DNA of 64,000 bases from Himantopus leucocephalus (GCA_003993805.1 RSEF01000002.1:89596092-89660091); one strand, 5' to 3'; positions 1 through 13,584 are shown, numbered from the stretch's first letter. Numbers and translations: made by a program. The notes: generated from the letters alone by a model not told the origin.

Positions 1-1956
1 AAAAAAAAAAACAAAACAAACCAGAAAGACATAAAAGATACTAGAAAGCAGATGTCACTGGCTAGCCAATACCCACACAATTGAGTCTTTTTCATAAGAA
101 GATGAGTACCTGGATTTCAGACTAAAGGCTGAATTTGGCAAAACAGAAATCCAAACCAGCAGATCACATTCCAAGTGAAACTTCTCTCCTGAAGCTCATT
201 GGGTCTTCTGTTCTGTCACTCTCATTTTTACAGTCCTCACCAGGTTGTGGGCTAGCTTACTCCACAATGGGAAAATCCTTGAAACTTCAGTAAAGTTATA
301 TAAAATGATAAAAATTGTTCCTTTTACAGCTCTAGTTCCAAACATTTTCTTATAATCCCATCAGGAATTAGTAAACGCTAAAATGGATTAGGTAAATCAT
401 ATTTTACACTACCCGTTATCAAGGCATGGTTTTGCCAGCATTCATATAAGAGTAGTTTCATATATATCCTCCACTAAAAGGGAGAAGCCCTCAATATCAA
501 TACACTTCTCACTTACAAATCATATAAATTTATTTTACATAAGAGAATGAGTCACTGGGGATTGAAAAATTAAATTTAATTCCACTTTTCTCATAAAAAG
601 AAAAATAAAGTGCTTTAACATTTCCCCTGGTTACTTAAAAATGGTATAATTGATTAGCTTTGAGAGAGAATACTTATTGAAACTAACCTTTAAGCTATCA
701 AAGATCAAAATATTAAAACCACCCACATAAAACGCCTCAAAATTTAAGCTTCAGTTTTACAGATTGTTACTACACCTCTGAGCAGATGGGTAATTGCTTA
801 AAACTGAACTGATCCACTGCTTTCTCATCAGATGTACTTATTTCCTTGAAAAAAGTTCTAAGGACATGACAGACAGGAATGCCTTCAGAAAGCTAATTTT
901 TACAAAATCACAGTCCCTGTTATTTTTAAAAGCACAAACTTCTGAACCATTTACTTGAAACTCAGTTTTATCCTAAGAAGATATTAATACAGATGGTGAT
1001 TAATATGAAAGGCTTTATCAAAATGGCAGTTCAGTGCAGTTCTCGTGTTGGAAGAAAAATGGGTTATGTTTGATGATTTGACAGAGCTGACTAAGGCAGG
1101 AGAAAAAGTTATTAATGTTATGTTTAATTTGATAAAGCTATTAATTCATAGAGTGGCACAAACTTAACTTCCAAAGGTTATCGTGTTTTGGTGTTCAGAT
1201 TTGGATACAGGTTTGGGTATGATCTCACTCCAATAATGTCCATTCAAGGACATGTAACAACTCAGTGTACCACTCTTGAATTAAATCTTATTCTCTGATA
1301 CTATTATGAGTGTGGTAATGTTAATGATTTTTGAGGTACCAACAAGATGACATGAGGACACCAGAAATATCTTAGTAGAATGAAGTCAATAGCAGTTTTT
1401 CTTAAGCTGACCTACATAAATTATTTCAATTCTGTAAAAGCCAGTTTGGGTGAACTTGGAAAGCAAGTGAAGGTGTCTTGTCACATGGGGTCAGGAAATC
1501 AACATCTGAGACACTTTGGGGACTGCTTTTTCTAACAAAGGATAGAGAAACGGAAAGACAAAAAGAGTTAAAGGAGTCCTTCAAGTTCACAATACAAGGC
1601 TGTTTTCTGTGGAAAACTGCTAGATGAATCAGGACTGTTGCGTGGGTAATAACTCTGAATATCTGACTTTGGTGACATTGTCATCACTTTGGATTTCCAC
1701 CTGCTTGAGCATGACCTAACTCTGAATCACACCCAGGATAATTAATATTAGCCCAATTTTGGTATGGTTTACACAGATTGGAATAACTGTTTTAGCAGAG
1801 TCTTCAACTTTTCAAATTTCTTAGTATATGCTTCTGGCGTTATTAAAAGTATTGGAAATTCCACCTTGGCATCCCATTTCTCTGTAGCGTGTAGATCAGA
1901 CTCTAGAAAAACTTCAGATGCGTTTTGCTAAATAATTTTCATTGAGCTACAGAGAT

Positions 1957-2018
1957 AAAACCTACAGGTTAAATCTAAAACCTACAGGCTGAAATCTAAA
2001 AGCTACAGACTAAAACTT
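1957..2018 (+). repeat. Short tandem repeat, about 20-base unit, three copies
   Basis: Three decayed copies of AAAACCTACAGGTTAAATCT-like units. The later copies differ by a few bases. Confidence 0.75.
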
Positions 2019-2380
2019 ACATTCATCTCTGTTCTTTTGGGTACCAAATATAGAGAAATCATGACATTTTGACACTATGGCTTCTCTTAGGACTCTTAAT
2101 TGGTCTCATCAGAACCTGTGAGAAGAAAGTTCTGAGATCTTCTGTGAGAACATCATTGAAGCAAGAGGAGAAAGATTTTCTTTTCTCTTTCTCCTATCTC
2201 TCCTTGAGCATACATGCATAAATACAAACTCATCTGTGTACCCACACGCATACATTAGTGAACAAAATACAGAAAAGCTGCTGCTGTAAGGCATACAAAA
2301 TATTTAAGTCCTGGGAAAATTGCTGGCAGACAAAAAACTGGGGTGAGAGACATTACTTCTAGAATCGACATCTAAGAGAA

Positions 2381-2420
2381 CATAAGCTTCAAAATGAAGT
2401 TGACATAAGCTTCAAAATGA
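2381..2420 (+). repeat. Direct repeat of 18 bases
   Basis: ACATAAGCTTCAAAATGA occurs twice with five bases between the copies. Confidence 0.85.
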
Positions 2421-2674
2421 GGTCACCAAGGAAGCAACCAACAATAAACTGGTGCTACTGCATATCAGAGAATTTCAAAAGACACAAAGGAGTCAATCTT
2501 GACCTTCCACAACAGTTCAGCATTCATCTGATGTCTGTGCAGTTGGTCCTTATTTTTATCAATGGCACTGAGATTAGGTCTCTTTTCAGGGTGTTAACTT
2601 CCAGCTTCTCTTCTCCTCCAGGAATTTCTTGGGCGTACAGAACCCACATAAGCAACAGCGAAGGAGCTCTGTAC

Positions 2675-2705
2675 ACAGCTGTCTCTGCAGACAGCTGTCT
2701 CTGCA
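2675..2705 (+). repeat. Two tandem copies of a 16-base unit
   Basis: ACAGCTGTCTCTGCAG is followed directly by ACAGCTGTCTCTGCA. The unit itself contains CAGCTG. Confidence 0.85.
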
Positions 2706-3199
2706 CAACAGGCTGGATGGAACCAGAGTCACAACGGTTCACCACACGAGGAGCATGCTTATGGATAAGTTTATTCTTGCACTGGAGGTTTGTATTCAGT
2801 TAGTGGCAGAGGCAGTTTTATTGGTGCCAGTTTTAGTGCACAAAAAGGGCATGCAGTTGTTTGTGGTGGGAACAAGACAACACTGCCTCTTACTCTGGGT
2901 CTAAATTATTGTTTCAGAGTGAACTATATACATATCCAGTCTATGTTTCTCTTTTCATCTGGAGTAATTCTGCTCCGGCTGTGCCACAGGGCTTATAGAC
3001 AAGGCCACAGAACATACTATGCATCTCCCCTTTTTCTAGCCACGGATAAGCACAATCTGCTAAATGTGAGCATTCAAGTAACTTAATAATGCTGCAAATA
3101 CTCCTGTTGGCATTATAAACACTGAATGCTCCAAATCTTTTTCAGTGAGCCCATTAGCTTCTTAGGGCCAAAAAAGAATTCCCTCAAAACAGAAACAAA

Positions 3200-3292
3200 A
3201 TCCTCCTTCCATTAATTTCTTCGGCTTTTTTTGGGGGGGGGTNATCCTCCTTCCATTAATTTCTTCGGCTTTTTTTTTTGGGGGGGTGGTGG
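3200..3292. repeat. Duplicated flank around a single N (position 3243)
   Basis: The segment ATCCTCCTTCCATTAATTTC, continuing through TTCGGC and a T run into a G run, is present at 3200-3242 and again from 3244, with one N between. The copies differ only in homopolymer length. The best explanation is two contig ends that overlap but were not merged at the T/G homopolymers. Confidence 0.88.
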
Positions 3293-3307
3293 GGTGGGGT
3301 GGGGTGG
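3280..3307 (+). repeat. G-rich tract with G-quadruplex motif
   Basis: Runs of seven, four, four and four G with short T-containing loops satisfy the G-quadruplex pattern (3280-3304). It directly follows the single-N join and probably caused it. No gene is near, so a regulatory role is only a possibility. Confidence 0.7.
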
Positions 3308-4359
3308 TAGGTGTGGGAGTTGTTTTATTTTGTTTGTTTTTTTTTTTTTCCCCACAGGTTCCTCTAGAAACAGTAGGAAAACCATGGAATACGATATTGA
3401 ACATCAGTGCAAATATACAAGTTTGTTTTATTTTCATACCTTTGCCATTGGTCATTGGTTTTTTCTACCACATTTGAAAGCTGCTCAGAACTACTCACAG
3501 CAGGAAACTGCCCGGGCTTCACTGACTGCAATTCATTTGATGCAGAAACCAGACTGCTAACTGATAGTGTTTTTTGAATAGAGACAATCTGAAAATCAAA
3601 ATTTCAGGGGATTAAAGAAAGATTTTTCCAATTACAATTTTATCAGCAAGTTCTCAGAGGTTTTATCATACAAAGAGTCAGAACCTGCTAAAGTCCAGAT
3701 TAACTATAGTGAGACATATATAATTAGACTGGGAAATGTCCTTAAGCTTTTAATCATAGAAATATCATTCAAGCACCTTTTAATTAAGATAGAAAGCATA
3801 CTGTAAATTGGATGAGGAAAATATGAAACCCTTAATGCTTACTGTTCTTATCCACTTATAAAACAAAAATTTACGTATCTTAAGTTTCTAGATGTGCTGT
3901 TCTTTCTTTTTTTTGGCTTAGTTTTTTGGTTTGCTTTGGTTTTTTTTTTTTTATCTGTGTTGTCTCTTTCCTGTTAGTTCTGAACTCTGTTAAAGTTTTT
4001 ATTCTGAAAGTCTTTTGTCATTACCGCAATTATCTTTTCCGTCATCAAACCTATTTTCAAAGAACATGCACAACATCACATGCTGCTATGATGCATGTTT
4101 CATGACTGGCAAAGCTACATCACTAACATTCCCCAGGCAGACTGTGCAGGTTGCCTCTGAGATAATTGCATTCTTAGCTTTCCTTTTACTCTTTTTAAAA
4201 ATAAAATATAATTTATTAATATGATTTCTTCCTAAAAGATTCCTTTTTTTTTTTCTGAAGAACTCTGTGTGGAAATAACTGTGAACTGTGAAGACTTTTG
4301 CTTGATATATTTCAAATTAAACATCAATGTTAATTCATTGAAAATATTCCACTGATAGA

Positions 4360-4675
4360 CTTATGAGAAGATACGAAGAGAAATTGATTTGCTTAGCCTG
4401 GAGAAGAGAAGGGTGATGGCAGCTGTATAGAAGATGAAACCAGACTTTTATCAGAAGTGTACAAATACAGGACAAGTCAACAATTACAAATTAAGAATTT
4501 AAATTGGAAATAAGTGTGGTTAAGCACTGGAAAAGGCTGCCGGTAGAGGTTGTAGAATCCCCATCCTTGAGGATTTTCAAAACTCTCCTGAACAAGGCCA
4601 TGAACCACCTGATCTAGATTTGGAGTTAGCCCTGCATGGAGGTTTGACTTGATGGCCTTCAGAGGTCTCACAGGG
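4360..4675 (+). mobile_element. Old CR1 LINE 3' region
   Basis: Decayed CR1 in sense orientation: GCTTAGCCTGGAGAAGAGAA, CACTGGAAAAGGCTGCCGGT, GATTTTCAAAACTCTCCTGA and TTGATGGCCTTCAGAGGTCT follow the order of the CR1 3' end. There are many substitutions and small indels. Confidence 0.82.
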
Positions 4676-6975
4676 CTACAGATAAGCAGCAGTACAACTG
4701 TTAACATACACTGGAAAGAATAGTTTTTGTTACAGAAAACATAGATGCAAATAGTAAGATTAACTTCATACAGTGCTAAAAGTGCAAGTTACATTAAACA
4801 AGTCTAACATTCTCAGATCCATAGGCCCATGAAGTCAATTTGGATCACCTGTCAGTATCAGTTGCTGTTAATCTTCTGCACCTGACATATTCTGGTCTGT
4901 TTGAAGAATTTTCATAAAACCTGTTCTAATACATGTAACAATTCTTCAATGAAGAGACAGAATACACTTCTGGAAGGAAAGGCCAACCGAGGAATAACGC
5001 ATAAAAATGAGTTTAACTTAAAAAAAAATCAACAAAAATGAAAGTGTCCTAAAGACAGGTCTTGACCAATCTTTCTTTGTTCCACTTGTGTTTGAGATCC
5101 TGGCAAAAATTTGTTTTTGCTCTAATTAGAGGTCCAGCTAAAAGCGTGTGGGCATTTTTAGAGACACATCAGATATGTTCAGAAATTTTTGGGATACACT
5201 GCCATATTCATGACCAAAGCACAGACTTTTAGAAAACTGTTTTGCCCTAGCAACTCTGCACTGTCATTAAAAATGAGAAGGTGCTGCTGATAAAATATAA
5301 CTAGTTCTGTGCAACATCTTGAACCCCGTTTCTCCCCTTTGCCCAAATTCCTGCAGTTCTGATATAGTAATTTTCATGTGGCAAAACCTAAATGTGACAG
5401 TTTGGGAATGTAATTGACATTAGCTAATATGTCCATAACTCACTTAGTTACAATACTATTGTAACTAAGGCAAATAAGAGAAGACACATTTAAACTCTTC
5501 ATCACCTTCTTAAAATCCGTATCTGCTGACACGGTAGCTCATCTGATATATTTGTTTATATACTGGTCTTGTGCAGGTATCGCTTGTGCACAGAATATTT
5601 ATGCCAATGGAGAAAAACTGTTGCAGGGGTGGCTCTGGATCTCAAAATGCTTCTCTTCAGACGGTACGTGCAAGACGTAAACACCCAATATTCTGAAAAC
5701 CAAAGCAGGTTTGTATCAGTATTATTACAGGTGTGGCAATTGTAAATGAAATGTCACCTTTTTTGGTTAAGTTTATAAAGTAGATGCGGTTGGGAGACAT
5801 CTGGAAAGTAGGAACCACATAAACATTTTAGGTTATCTGAGTCTGTGCCACTGCAACTTGCAAAAATGTAATCAAAACTGCAGTGCCATCTTCTGGAGTA
5901 TGGTCATGATTCTGACCTTTAAAGAAATATTATTCTGCTCTTAGGTGATGTCACAAAGGACCCCAAACTATAATGGGAGTGCTAAAGACCATGGTTTCTG
6001 CATTTTTTCTTTTTTTTTTCCTAAGTATTTCATGTCCTACTAGAATTCATGTCCCACTTCTGAATTCTCCACATTCATGCAGTTGCTTCAAAAGCACATG
6101 CTTTCAACAGTCAATTGAAAAACAGTTCAGGTTTTATCCTTTCTCCTTTACACACTGACTAAAAAGTGAAAATTTTGAAATTGTGAAAAATTATTACTTG
6201 ATGCTAGATGAAAGGAACAAAATAAAAATTACTTCAAAGCAGTCTAGCACACCTCAAAATTACAAACTCACCTTCCAGCATGTGGAATGTGAGTTGAGAC
6301 CTAATGTTTTCTTTCATAGCTCTAAGTTTTTCCCAGTGAAAAAGCTCTCATTGAAAATGCCTATTTTAGCAGAATAATCTTAAGACCTCCTTGCATTTTC
6401 TTATATATCCCAAACTTCCTGGGGTGAAGTCGTAACTAATTGTAATTTTTGAGGCTGTGACAAGATATTGGAGAACTGTCCTCCCTCTTATTTATTGCTT
6501 TTTTCTCTTTTTTTCTTTTCCCATGCTGATAGTCCCTCTGCAAAAAGCTGGCTTTCTAACACATTAGTTCAGTCACAATGAAAAACATAAATGGGGTAGA
6601 CTACTAACAACTCAAGTACACTCTAAGAAGTATACATCATTGAAATGATCCAGGAGAAAGTTAATTATGGTACAGTGATGGGGATTAGCTTTTTATTTCA
6701 TGGATCCAGAAATTCAACATCTACCAGCAAGGTCACCTTGCGTTCACATCTGACAAGAAAATAACATCTACATGATTTTATTTATGTCAAATAACTTCCA
6801 AACTGATGAAGGGAACATAGCAGTTTCCATATCATCTTTCTAAGCAATAATTGCTGTAACCAACTCTGCAATACTAAGAAAACAGACCAATGCCAGTCCG
6901 TGTTCTGGGAAGTCCTAAAGAAAGTGCCTCTTATGTCACAGAACAAGGAATAGAGGCTGGAAAAGCCTGCCTTGG
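4676..6975. other. Gene desert: no gene seen
   Basis: AT-rich DNA with only the inverted repeat at 5443 as a distinct structure. Open frames are below 95 codons. Confidence 0.6.
5443..5469. repeat. Perfect 12-bp inverted repeat with a 3-base loop
   Basis: CTTAGTTACAAT, ACT, ATTGTAACTAAG. The arms pair without mismatch. It is AT-rich and isolated, with no sign of a transposon around it. Confidence 0.85.
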
Positions 6976-7440
6976 CCCACAGAATCCCAGAAGAGATGGT
7001 TAGATGGAATCTGTGGAAGTCTCTAGCCCAACCTCCTGCTAAAAGCAAGTTTAACACCAAACTACACCAGGTTAGCTGTGGTTTTGCCTAGCCAAGTCTT
7101 GAAAGCCCCCAAGGATGGAGACTCTACCGCTGCTCTGGGTGACTGACAAAATGTCCAATCTAAGTTACTCAACTTGAAACTTGTGGTTGTTGTCCATTGT
7201 ATTGTCTGCCACAACCAAGAAGTGTTTCTTTGCAACTCTCCTTCAAACAGTTGTAGACTGCTGTGAGTTTGATTACCACTTAGCCCCGTTTTCCAGAATA
7301 AACAAGCCCAGCTCTGTCAACCACTCCTCATAACTTGTATGATCTGGACCCTGACCATCTTGGTAGTCTTTTGCTGGACCCTCTACAGCTTACTGACATC
7401 AAGGCCCATACTCTTCTATCGCAAGCCACCATGCAATAGT
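6976..7440 (-). mobile_element. Old CR1 LINE 3' region
   Basis: The plus strand reads as a decayed reverse complement of the CR1 3' end: AGCCCAACCTCCTGCTAAAAGC, the 'GAGACTCTACCGCTGCTCTGGG' block, then the segment with GGACCCTGACCATCTTGGTA and TTTGCTGGACCCTCTACAGC. Divergence is high and the octamer tail is not recognisable. Confidence 0.82.
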
Positions 7441-9774
7441 TCAGAAGGTGCTAAAGAAAACCTTTTAAATGTGCCTGACACCACACACTCAGTTACTGTT
7501 TACTGAAGAAGTGCAGCTTTGGGAGTGGGGTAGAACTGATTTCAGGACATGACAGAGGCACAATGGAATATATATATTACTTACTGTACATGGTGAAAAC
7601 ACAGAGAAGATAACAAAAAATGGTAAAAGACAGTCACGGAACAAAGGAAGAACAAATAGACAGCAATTGCCCCAGTACTGTGACTCCCAGTTAAGGACAC
7701 TGCTCCAAATTATCACTAACTAAGCCCCAACAAATTCCTTTCCCTTTGGTAGAGTGGTAGAGTGAAACTTTTTGAGTTGCAGTTTCCTACATTTTGTTAC
7801 TGCATTCTCAGCAATCCTATTAACTTTTACTGTATAATTGAGTTTAGTAAATGAGATTTTTAAAGAGCAGCGTATGTGTCTATGTGTTTTCTGCTCCAAC
7901 CTTTTCCCATTACAAGGTAATTGATACTGCAGCACTGAGTCAGAGTAAACTCAGTGGCAACACCAGTAACCCTTTTTTAGTGTTCAGTGTGAAAACATCC
8001 AGTCTGTTAGCGCTGCTGCTGTGCCTTCAGATGCCACGGCTTCTGACTCATGCTGCTACCTGACAACCAGAAAAATTAGCAAAGGCCCATCACTGGGTTT
8101 CATTCTTTGCCACTGGCTGGCTAGCTGTCATTGTGATTCTGATATTCGACTGTCCCAACAGTCAGTGGGAGGCTTCCCGAAGTCCCGCTTTATGTTGTGA
8201 AATGCCTTACACTGTTAACATCGAACTTGCCTTGGGAATTGTAATCTAGCTAAAGACAGACACAGAATACAAATTGGAGATAGAAAGAAAACTTAATTCC
8301 CCAGAAAGTTAAATAAATTGGGTAACAAAATCAACCATATCCTAAAAAATTTAGTTGCAAATAAATAATACTACATGAAACACATATCTGATGTAGTGCT
8401 TTATAAGTCTCATCATTACAGATCATTAGCAGAAATCACCACTTCTGCATGTGAGCAGCACATTAAAACATTTTTACTTGTTAATTTTTATATTAACTGT
8501 ACAGGTGTGGGAAAGAGACACTATATCACAAAACCCATCCTTCTCGGCTTTTAAACTGCACTTTTTTCCCCAACTAGTTTTTGCATTAACACATTCAGAT
8601 TATTCTGCTTTCTTATGTCGTGCCAGGGGATTGTGTAATTCGTTTTTGTAAACTAATTGTACAATTTATTTCTGGACATAAGTACAGTATATTGACAATT
8701 GACAGTATATTGACAATTGACAAATGACAATTCACCCTAAGGATTTATCATCTTTGTCTTTTGAAATTATAGTTCTTGTACAACATGCCTAGTTTTCAAA
8801 CTGCTATCATTCCTTTCATATAGTGTTTCCTTAGCAAAATGCATAACAGTGTAAAATTCTTAAAAGCTCTTTATGGCTCCTCTTTCAAAAAAACAAACAT
8901 TGTTCTTAAATATGTGCAGCATTTTCTATATTAGACAATAGAGCATGGATGGCAGGCTCTTTTACAGAACATGTCCTATTACATGGCTCACTAGAGAGGG
9001 TGTAATGTAATATATATATTGCTGATTCATTTCTCAATTACAACAAAAAGATTAATGCTAAAATCATGTTCAAAGCAGACCAGGTAGAAAGTTTCTTTTG
9101 TATTAGTTTATAGCTATTTGGAAATTCTGTGTGTTAGGTGCAGCTCATACCTGATTCAAATACTGGGAAGATGTGCGTTTCTTTTATTCAAGGCTCTAAA
9201 ACACATTTTCATACAAATACATATAAATAAGTCAAGTATTGAAATAAAATAATATTTCTGCAGGAGTTTATATATGATACTATCCCGCATACCTATGCTG
9301 TAGTATTCTAGCAACAGTTTGGGGAGGAAAGGGTAGCGAAAGGAAAGACAGGAATGGCAAGAAAACCAGAGTAAATGCAGTGAATGTCTTTCTAATCAAT
9401 TCTTCGTGCTGAGTCAGTTTTTTGGGACTACGGCTTTTTTGTTTCTTTGTGATGCGGGGTCTAAAAGAGTGTTATATTGACTGTTTCTTATCAAAGGCTG
9501 TTTACCTATTATGAATACAGAAAGAACGCTTAGATGCTACTCAGTTTTGATGTCACTAGCTTCTTCCCAGGTAGGAAACTGGAATGATAGAGCTGGACAA
9601 ACACACAGCTGCTTTAATTCTGAAGGGAGCAACACATTCAAACGCTGTACCACAGGTGTGCTTATGTTGTCCTTGCCCTATTGGAGTCTTGTACATCATG
9701 GTTGTCTTTTAGACTGGTTAACTAATCTTAAACTTTTGCTTTGACAAGAAATGTAAGGTAGTTTTATATACACT
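7441..9774. other. Gene desert: no gene seen
   Basis: AT-rich DNA holding the small tandem repeat at 8684. No mobile element was recognised. Open frames are up to about 77 codons and look random. Confidence 0.6.
8684..8724 (+). repeat. Two tandem copies of an 18-base unit with a decayed third
   Basis: ACAGTATATTGACAATTG is repeated at once, followed by ACAAATGACAATT. Confidence 0.8.
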
Positions 9775-10145
9775 CTTTAGGAAGGACACGGACCCTCTGA
9801 GAAGGAGGAGTTGCCCTTTGTAGCAGAGAGCATCTGGAACAAATGGAGCTCTGCTTGAGGACAGACGATGAGGGCTTCCACAGGAATATCAGCAGCAAAG
9901 GGAAAATTAGGGTGATAGATCAAATCCTCCTGGAAGCCATTTCCAACCATATTAAGCACAAGTCAGTCATTGGGATTAGTCAGCATAGATTTATGAAAGA
10001 GAAATGCTTGACCAATCACCCTTCTAGGATGAGATGACTGGCTTAGTGGACAAGGGGAGAGCAGTGGATGTTGTTTATCTCTACTTTAGCAAGACCTTTG
10101 ACCCCATCTCTCATGACATCCATAACAAATTCTTCCTTCTTCTCT
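9775..10145 (+). mobile_element. Old CR1 LINE internal fragment
   Basis: In sense orientation the fragment encodes remnants of CR1 reverse transcriptase: the QHRFMKEKCLTNH motif near 9980-10020 and, after frame changes, GRAVDVVYLYFSKTFD-like codons near 10055-10100. It is broken by stops and frameshifts. Confidence 0.8.
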
Positions 10146-13100
10146 AACATAATGTCTCCTCCCTCTCTCAAAGATACGTATATTGATGCGCTGAGATTTT
10201 ATCCACAAATTGTAGAAATTATTTCCCGTCAAAGTGATTTAGCCTATTTTGTTCAGATTACCCCTTGCCCTCAAAACTGAGTATTAATCTATGAACTTAT
10301 TCTTACTGGAAACTGATAGACATGATAGACTATGTATTTATTTTGTCCATAGCTTCAGTGTGGTTTTTAGCTCATATTTATATTTGCTGTTAGCACATGG
10401 AACACATGTCAGAATATCTGAGAATTAGGATGGCATAATAAAGTTTGCAACAGAAAGATAATCAAGAAAACAGATATTTTGCAACAGGCATTAGCATACT
10501 ATGAGCTTGCCAATAAAACCCAAAGGCAGAGCAACACTGAAGTATCATGCAGAATTACTGATACTGAAACATCAATAAGACAGCAGCAACGTTTTAAGAA
10601 ATACCCCAGAAATTTTGTAATGAATGTCTAATATGCTTTTATCTGTAAAAGTAAAAGCTACATTAATTTTGATAAGGAAGAGTCTTCTGTGTTCAAACAC
10701 TACACTTCTTTGTTTTGTGTCATAAAAGCTGGCTTGTACTCTTTCACATCACAGATGTTGTGTTCGTGTAATGATCCCACATGACACATTATGCAGGTGA
10801 CTTTGTTACACTTAACACACTGACTGAACCATGCACATCTCAGAAAACCTCAGAAGAAATGCTTTTTTTCATTTAGAAATTTCTGAAAGTGACATAATCA
10901 ATGGAGTGAAAAATATGGAGGAAGCACAGAAAATTGGAAAGTTTTAAGAGGTTAGTGGTTTTGCGACAGTCGGAAATAGTCTAGCTCTCCTGACCTTTAC
11001 CTTAAAAGTTATAAGGAGATCAGCAGTGTGGAAAAGCAGAGAGTGCAACCACAGATGAGATTAGGTGACAGACAAGAGAAAGAAGCAGTAATTGGAATCA
11101 GTAATGGACCTGGAAACAAAGGAGGGATTCTACAGAACAGCACGATTATTGATGCAAAAACACACCAATATTTGTGTTTGGCTTTATGAATGGGTGTTCA
11201 AGATAGGTCCACTCATTTCACCAAGACTAGATCAGTCATCTGTACAATTAAGTGTTAGTTTGGGGAAAGAAGATGTGGTACAATGGAGGAGAATCAGGAA
11301 TCTTTATTCTAGCAAATATCAAATTTCAATGTAAAATTGAAGTTGAAAATTGAAACTGAACCTTCAAATATCAAACCTCTAATTTCTTGGCTCTTAGAAA
11401 AGAGTGGAATATAGTGAAAGGAATATAGTGGCACTCTAGCTTCCATCCATGTAATTTTCAATAATTTCTATAATTCATATAAATTATCATCTGTTATTTA
11501 TATACTCTATAATCCTGTTAAAAAGCAACACATTTTTACTTTGTTAACCATTACAAGTGTACAGTCTATCAGGCACCTCAAAACGAACCTGAAGATACCG
11601 CCAACAACTAAAGTTACATCTCTTCATAGCCTAGTTCAGGCTATACTTTCAAATGCGTTATTAATATAAGACCCCTGCTTTCAACATGTGGCAGAGAAAT
11701 CTGCAGCTATAAGGAGCTGAAACAAAAATGTCCAATAAGATTTAAAAACTAACAATATTGTGCTTTTTGCATCTCATGTTCAGTACACTTTGGAACCTGT
11801 AACGTTCAGTAAGGAGGTCTTACGTTTACAAAGAATTTTGGAGTATCTGTCTTTTATTAGACCAACAGAAAAGCTTAGAAAGATGAGTCAGATTTATGTA
11901 ATGATTTTTAGGAGTAGAACTACACTTCTGGCTCTTCTGAGAGGTAGCTGAGGCATTTAGTAAGTAACAAGGAGTGGTAGCTATTTCATACCACTCACAC
12001 TGGACAATATGGTGCGTATATAATATATTTATGGTATCACAGGATGGGGCCATGGCCCTAAACTCTTTCTCCAGATTAGACAATAGGTCCACCCAGCCCT
12101 GCAATCTGCATGCTTTTTTGTGCATGTATAACAAGATGGTAAAAGAGATGACAAAAATTTTGCTATGTAAAGTACATTTCTGGCTAAGAAATTATATAGC
12201 AGGTTCTCTGTTCTAAAAAAAAAAAAAAACCAACAAGATTAAGTTAAACTAAAGTTATAAAAACAGAAGTTGAAGTTAAACAAAATGTGCATAGTGTCAG
12301 GCTTCAAAGCATTAAGGTATGTTTTACAAATAACATACAAAAGTGCAAACATTTTTATGAAATGCAGTGTGGCTACTTAAGGCACAAAACTGAGGCTGAT
12401 TTTTCCCTAGAACTGAAAAACACTTTCTGCATGAGAATCAGCCTGATGCTTATAAGACATAAAGCTGAATACCTTAGGCCTGCCTAAGGTAACTAAATTT
12501 TTAATCACTTTGGAAAAATCGTCTGTTATGTATATTTTTATTAACACATTCTATTACAGTGAGTCCCAGAGAATGTAAAATGATAAATGCACTAAAGTGA
12601 CTCAGGATAGCCACAATCTGAAAACTATTAGACCATTCTGAAGACCAGCCTTGATAATAAGTCAATTCCTTGTGTTTTAGGCACCAGTAGCCTGGACTCA
12701 ATTCAGGTCAAAGTTCAGTTGGTAATAAAATAAGGGTTTATTTCAATTATACTTTTCATTTCAATTTGCTGTCACTTCTGCTGCATGTTTCCTCTGTCAT
12801 CACTGCAGCTACTGAAGTGCAAAAGCACCCAAAATACTGCTCAATTTAAGCTGTTGTGTTTTTTTCTGGAAACCTGAACACAAAGGCAGACAAAATGTTC
12901 TGCTCCAAGTAAGGGCCTCAACCCTATAAGCTTCTACATTCAAGTGCCCCAAAAAAGTACAGCATTTCAAAAGGAGAGTGCAAAATTGGTCGTCTTATTG
13001 TTCTGTTCTACCCTAGACTAGTTTTTATGCTGTCAGTTCTATTTGGGTTCATAAAGGGAAATAATGTGGGAAAGAAATGAGAAACTAAGAACAGGTTATA

Positions 13101-13584
13101 GCAAAAAGCCAAAGGTATCCGAAGAGAGTGGCAGTGTTATAAGCCATTGTATACACGACCCATGAGGCCATCATTTTATTTAAGCACAAAAATATCTATC
13201 CATAACTGTCTTGTGAGTTGTTGCTTGTAATTATTTAACCAGTGATCTTACTTTATAGCTCATTTGGTAACCACTTTCCTATTATTGCAAGTTCTTGTAT
13301 CAATATGGGTGCATCTGTTTTTATCAAAATGCAAGAAATCAACTTTAAAAGCAGATATGCACCTCATTTAAACTTTGCACTTACTTTGAAAGAATGATTT
13401 TATTGTGCAGAGTGCGTCAGTGAAGCAGATGTCATTTCTTTCTATCCTAAAATCAGCACTTTTATGCCTGAGAAATCCAAAAAACTAGCATTTACACAGC
13501 ATTTAGTCTGAAGAATCGAGTACTCAAAATTCATAAGAACATATTCCTATGGCATTGCCTCAGTCATATGGTACACAATGCCAC
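10146..13584. other. Gene desert: no gene seen
   Basis: AT-rich DNA. The part around 11840-11890 (TCTTTTATTAGACCAACAGA) resembles an old interspersed repeat, but I could not assign it. The minus-strand frame at 11826-12134 (102 codons) overlaps it and has no recognisable domain. An A run lies at 12217-12230. Confidence 0.55.

Larger units (their letters stand above)
1..4359. other. Gene desert: AT-rich DNA, no gene seen
   Basis: Apart from the short repeats listed and the single-N join at 3243, this is AT-rich single-copy-looking DNA. Open frames are at most about 130 codons and overlap each other in several frames around 2417-3086, with no recognisable product. A T-rich tract followed by CCCCACAG at 3330-3357 resembles a splice acceptor but has no supporting exon. 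Confidence 0.6.

Noticed and set aside
2417..3086. Cluster of overlapping frames of 91-128 codons
   Set aside because: Three different plus frames and one minus frame overlap, none with a domain, which is typical of chance.
3330..3357. T-rich tract plus CCCCACAG looking like a strong splice acceptor
   Set aside because: No exon with coding potential or matching donor follows, and T-rich tracts are common here.
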